17,113 nucleotides of DNA. Source: SIO4C1 sp039820425. Its GTDB lineage: Bacteria > Cyanobacteriota > Cyanobacteriia > Phormidesmidales > Phormidesmidaceae. Positions 14,718 to 17,113 of this stretch are shown one piece after another. The position numbers and the translations under genes are program-made. The notes beneath the pieces were generated by a model. That model was not told the origin of the DNA. It worked only from the letters and a program-made list of their open reading frames with translations, and did no database searches. The stretch lies in the NCBI GenBank assembly GCA_039820425.1, contig JBCBQD010000116.1, positions 1 to 17,113 on the forward strand, read 5' to 3'. Positions within the stretch are counted from its first letter, which is position 1; every line of letters begins with the position of its first letter.

Positions 14718-15050
14718 GACAAGGGCCTCTATCAAATTTCTCAGTTACATCTCCTCTACAAACGGCGAAAAGCAACCAGGTAAGCTATCAAAATCGCTAC
14801 TCAACCATAAATCTCATCTCGTCAACAGGAGCAATCATTTGAGAATTCACACAATGATAGCGGCGAGCCTTTGTGCCAGTTCAATTGAGCTATGAAGCTA
14901 TTTAAAGGGACACAGTGCCAGTTTTATTTTTCTATAATCCAGGGAAAACACTTGGCTAGGGATCGACTTAAGGCTTAATTGAATTTTGGCGAAGCTTATT
15001 TGTTTCAAATCAGTAACGGCAACATTTTTTGTTTTTTGTAACATAGCGAA
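14718..15050. other. AT-rich divergent intergenic region
   Basis: About 330 bases between the GAF/TIR-like gene (leftward) and a small rightward ORF. It should hold both promoters. I see no coding sequence or RNA gene; the only promoter-like match is a TATAAT at 14933. Confidence 0.5.
14907..14938 (+). promoter_or_regulatory. Possible sigma-70-type promoter
   Basis: A perfect -10 hexamer TATAAT at 14933-14938, with a weak -35 (GGGACA at 14907-14912) at a long 20-base spacing. It would start transcription about 105 bases before the small ORF at 15051. Confidence 0.3.
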
Positions 15051-15266
15051 ATGACGCTTAGCATTATTGGAGGATTTAGTGATAGGGTTGCAGATACCAT
15101 ATTACGAGCTCTCATAGGGCGTTTTGGGGGTGACTCTGAGGCAGATGATACTTTAAATATTGGAGAGATACCTGCATCTAATATCAATTTGTCATTGCAG
15201 TCACTCGTCGATAACTTTAAAGTGCCTAATGGACTGATTCCTGGCAAAAATTCAGGTGTCTATTAA
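15051..15266 (+). CDS. Small hypothetical protein, possibly frameshifted
   Basis: A 71-residue ORF starting MTLSIIGGFSDRVADTILRA, not recognised. The ATG follows an in-frame stop at 15039 and has no clear ribosome binding site. The second half (GEIPASNINLSLQSLVDNFK) looks like genuine soluble protein. Near the end an AAAAA run (15246-15250) precedes the stop; removing one A would extend the frame through KIQVSIKSIQDDNMQFSNGE to a stop at 15376-15378, giving about 108 residues with an acidic tail. The longer product looks more natural, so either the gene is broken here or the run was misread. No domain or function can be offered. It is AT-rich like its left neighbours and ends near the 3' end of the convergent deaminase gene. 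Confidence 0.4.
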   Translation: MTLSIIGGFSDRVADTILRALIGRFGGDSEADDTLNIGEIPASNINLSLQSLVDNFKVPNGLIPGKNSGVY

Positions 15267-15431
15267 ATCTATTCAAGATGATAATATGCAGTTTAGTAAC
15301 GGAGAGTTGCAGCAAAAGATAGGTTTAGAGCAGGAAAGTATTGATACCGAAGATTCTCATCAGTCAGAGGAAAAGTAGAGCGGTTTTCTGGAACCCAGCC
15401 TACCCCCCTTTGGCCTACTACCGACTGAATC

Positions 15432-16790
15432 TCAACCAACCATCTCCTTAGCCAACTGATTACAAGTCTCCAAAACCTTTTCGATCTCCACAGTTACCAA
15501 CTGCCCCTGATCAATCACTTTCTTACCATTGATGAAGCTGTAATCCACTGATGGAGGCTGACAAAAGATCAGCGCAGCCACCACATCATGGTGACTGCCC
15601 ACCAGCGCGGGGGTATCAATATTAAACGCAATAAAATCCGCCGACATGCCCGGTGCTAAATAACCGATGTCGTCTCGACCCAGCACCCTAGCACCCCCGC
15701 GAGTGGCTAGCTCCAACACTTCGCGGGCTGTCATCGCTGCCGCACTCTGTTCTCGCACCCGAGCCGCCAGGAAAGCGGTGCGGGCCTCTTGCAATAGATT
15801 AGAAGCATCATTCGACGCGGCCCCGTCTACGCCGATGCTAACGGGCACGTCGTGATCGAGCATTTTCCGGATGGGGGCGATGCCACTAGCGAGACGCATA
15901 TTGCTGCAAGGGCAGTGGGCAACGCCCGTCCCGGTCTGGGCAAACTTTTGGATGGCGTCATCGCTGAGCTGCACACAGTGAGCATGCCACACGTCTTCGC
16001 CAAGCCAGCCCACTGATTTGGCATAGTCACCGGGTCGCAGGCCAAACTTTGACAAACTATACTCGACATCGCTTTTGTTCTCAGCCAGGTGAGTATGCAG
16101 TCGCACGCCAGGGTAGGCCCGTGCCAGGGCAGCTGACTCACGCATCAGATCTGGCGAAACTGAAAAGGGTGAGCAGGGAGCCAGCACCATCCGCACCATG
16201 GCATGGCGGCTGTTGTCGTGGTATTGCTCAATCAACCGCTGGGAGTCTTTGAGAATATCGGCTTCTTGCTCTATCAAATTGTCGGGCGGGAGTCCTCCCT
16301 GGCTTTTGCCCACACTCATGCTGCCTCGACTGGCGTGGAACCGCAGGCCCATGTCTTTGACCGCGCGAATCTCATCATCCAGGGTACAGTCGTTAGGGAA
16401 AATGTAGAGATGATCGCTGGAGGTGGTACAACCGGACAACATTAGCTCAGCGGAAGCCATCTGGGCACTGGCATAGACGCCATCACTGGTGAGCTTTCCC
16501 CAGATGGGGTAGAGGGTTTGAAGCCAGTGGAAGAGATCGCAGTTTTGAGCAGCCGGTATCGCACGGGTAAGGGTTTGAAAGAAGTGGTGGTGGGTATTAA
16601 CCAGACCAGGGAGGACAACCTGTCGTCCCTGGAGATCCAGAACGTCATCGGCGGTGGAGGGCAAGGTATTGGTAGTACCGACTTGTGCGATGATGTTGTC
16701 TCGGACAAAGAGCGCCCCATTGCGGATCTCTTGTCGCTCGTCATTCATGGTGACGAGGGTGTGGATGTTTTTGACGAGAAGGGTGGGCAT
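15432..16790 (-). CDS. 8-oxoguanine deaminase-like amidohydrolase
   Basis: A 452-residue metal-dependent hydrolase of the amidohydrolase superfamily (TrzA/AtzA/guanine deaminase branch). The metal-site residues are all present: H67-x-H69 in NTHHHFFQT, H234 in LHTHLAE (with E237), H271 in WHAHCV and D322 in GVDGAASND. The block RGSMSVGKSQGGLPPD (155-170), then RMVLAPCSPFSVSPDLMRES, is the signature of the 8-oxoguanine deaminase group, which converts 8-oxoguanine to urate in the cytosol as part of oxidised-purine salvage or detoxification. Length is normal and the protein looks intact. Substrate is inferred from sequence; isocytosine or s-triazine relatives are alternatives. ATG 16790 gives the family's usual N-terminus, yet no Shine-Dalgarno precedes it: the leader is C-rich repeat ending TACCCCT. 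No purine-catabolism genes are adjacent. Confidence 0.85.
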   Translation of the reverse strand: MPTLLVKNIHTLVTMNDERQEIRNGALFVRDNIIAQVGTTNTLPSTADDVLDLQGRQVVLPGLVNTHHHFFQTLTRAIPAAQNCDLFHWLQTLYPIWGKLTSDGVYASAQMASAELMLSGCTTSSDHLYIFPNDCTLDDEIRAVKDMGLRFHASRGSMSVGKSQGGLPPDNLIEQEADILKDSQRLIEQYHDNSRHAMVRMVLAPCSPFSVSPDLMRESAALARAYPGVRLHTHLAENKSDVEYSLSKFGLRPGDYAKSVGWLGEDVWHAHCVQLSDDAIQKFAQTGTGVAHCPCSNMRLASGIAPIRKMLDHDVPVSIGVDGAASNDASNLLQEARTAFLAARVREQSAAAMTAREVLELATRGGARVLGRDDIGYLAPGMSADFIAFNIDTPALVGSHHDVVAALIFCQPPSVDYSFINGKKVIDQGQLVTVEIEKVLETCNQLAKEMVG

Positions 16791-16791
16791 A

Positions 16792-16816
16792 GGGGTAGTG
16801 GGTAGTGGGTGATGGG
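16792..16816 (+). repeat. G-quadruplex-type repeat upstream of the deaminase start
   Basis: On the plus strand GGGG-TAGT-GGG-TAGT-GGG-TGAT-GGG: four G-runs with three 4-base loops, directly before the deaminase ATG (minus strand) and continuing into the palindromic repeat. Confidence 0.75.
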
Positions 16817-16817
16817 C

Positions 16818-16838
16818 TTCGGCGTGAGCTCAGCCGAA
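16818..16838. repeat. Dispersed palindromic repeat, copy 3
   Basis: The same 21-base near-palindrome (arms TTCGGC/GCCGAA, centre TGAGCTCA) as at 5681-5701, identical over 27 bases with its left flank. It is also flanked by GGTAGTGGGT on the right. Confidence 0.8.
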
Positions 16839-16915
16839 CGGTAGTGGGTGATGAAGTTTTGAGTTTTGAGTTTGTGTTGCTCGGCCTTCTTTCAAAATTG
16901 AGAACTGCGAACGCT

Positions 16916-16971
16916 CCACCCTCCATCCTCCACTCTCTACCCTCTACCCTCCACTCTCTACCCTCTACCTC
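16916..16971. repeat. STRR heptamer array (CYACYCT type)
   Basis: Eight in-phase heptamers: CCACCCT, CCATCCT, CCACTCT, CTACCCT, CTACCCT, CCACTCT, CTACCCT, CTACCTC. The array touches the stop codon of the minus-strand gene that enters from the right. Confidence 0.85.
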
Positions 16972-17113
16972 CTAAGCAGTGTACACCTTACTCAGCCCTA
17001 ACTTAGCTAACCCCTTGCGGTAAAAAATTGAGGATTGATCGGCTTCGATGTGAGATTCGGCGCGCAGGTCGAGGGGGAGGTCTTCGGGGTACTGGGCCTC
17101 GACCACTTCTTTG
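16972..17113 (-). CDS. C-terminus of an unidentified protein (partial)
   Basis: The minus strand is open from the window edge to a TAG at 16972-16974, giving about 47 C-terminal residues. The tail reads KEVVEAQYPEDLPLDLRAES and ends with ADQSSIFYRKGLAKLGLSKV then YTA. Composition and codon use look like a real, fairly conserved cyanobacterial protein, but I do not recognise the family from this piece. The 5' part lies outside the window. The stop codon is immediately followed by the heptamer array. Confidence 0.55.
   Translation of the reverse strand, partial: KEVVEAQYPEDLPLDLRAESHIEADQSSIFYRKGLAKLGLSKVYTA

Noticed and set aside
16916..16971. Possible CRISPR-like array because of regular short repeats.
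   Set aside because: The unit is a contiguous 7-base tandem repeat with no spacers.

Overview
The window comes from a cyanobacterium. It carries chlB, a subunit of light-independent protochlorophyllide reductase, and eight copies of the cyanobacterial HIP1 octamer GCGATCGC (starting at 583, 662, 5155, 6848, 7253, 8316, 9722 and 11340), against well under one expected by chance. It also holds several heptamer tandem repeats (STRR type), typical of filamentous cyanobacteria. Base composition looks moderately GC-rich with an AT-richer stretch. I would guess a Leptolyngbya-like lineage, but the sequence alone does not settle this.

Layout. 1-1564: remains of a glutaredoxin-like gene running into an HpnB-type hopanoid-associated glycosyltransferase. 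1864-3492: a large calcium-binding RTX protein with twelve Asp-rich repeats. 3597-5556: a tight two-gene sugar module (GT-B glycosyltransferase and polysaccharide pyruvyl transferase). 5557-7174: a palindromic repeat region, a small unknown gene on the minus strand, and a chimeric gene joining an MgtC/DUF4010-like start to a TPR tail. 7187-8911 (minus): a CPA2-type cation/proton antiporter whose start codon abuts a 74-base homopurine tract. 9173-9801 (minus): a heavily decayed PPC/CHAT gene. 10263-11789: chlB, with a 20-bp tandem repeat and a heptamer array upstream. 12162-15378: an AT-richer accessory stretch with a GNAT acetyltransferase, an acidic unknown protein, a GAF plus TIR/deoxyribosyltransferase-like protein and a small possibly frameshifted ORF. 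15432-16790 (minus): an 8-oxoguanine deaminase-like amidohydrolase. 16972-17113 (minus): the tail of an unidentified gene.

How it fits together. Most genes look like independent single-gene units. The clear operon candidate is the sugar pair at 3597-5556, which probably decorates a surface glycan and lies next to a protein likely to be exported by type I secretion. chlB stands apart from chlL/chlN. The window has much small-repeat activity and gene erosion: at least three genes (glutaredoxin-like, MgtC-TPR chimera, PPC-CHAT) are broken or recombined. Three start codons (6380, 8911, 16790) sit directly behind C-rich repeat tracts with no Shine-Dalgarno sequence.

The best candidate for an undescribed function is the GAF plus TIR-like protein at 13617-14717. 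It has a sensor-plus-effector architecture in an accessory setting, with no recognisable partner beside it.
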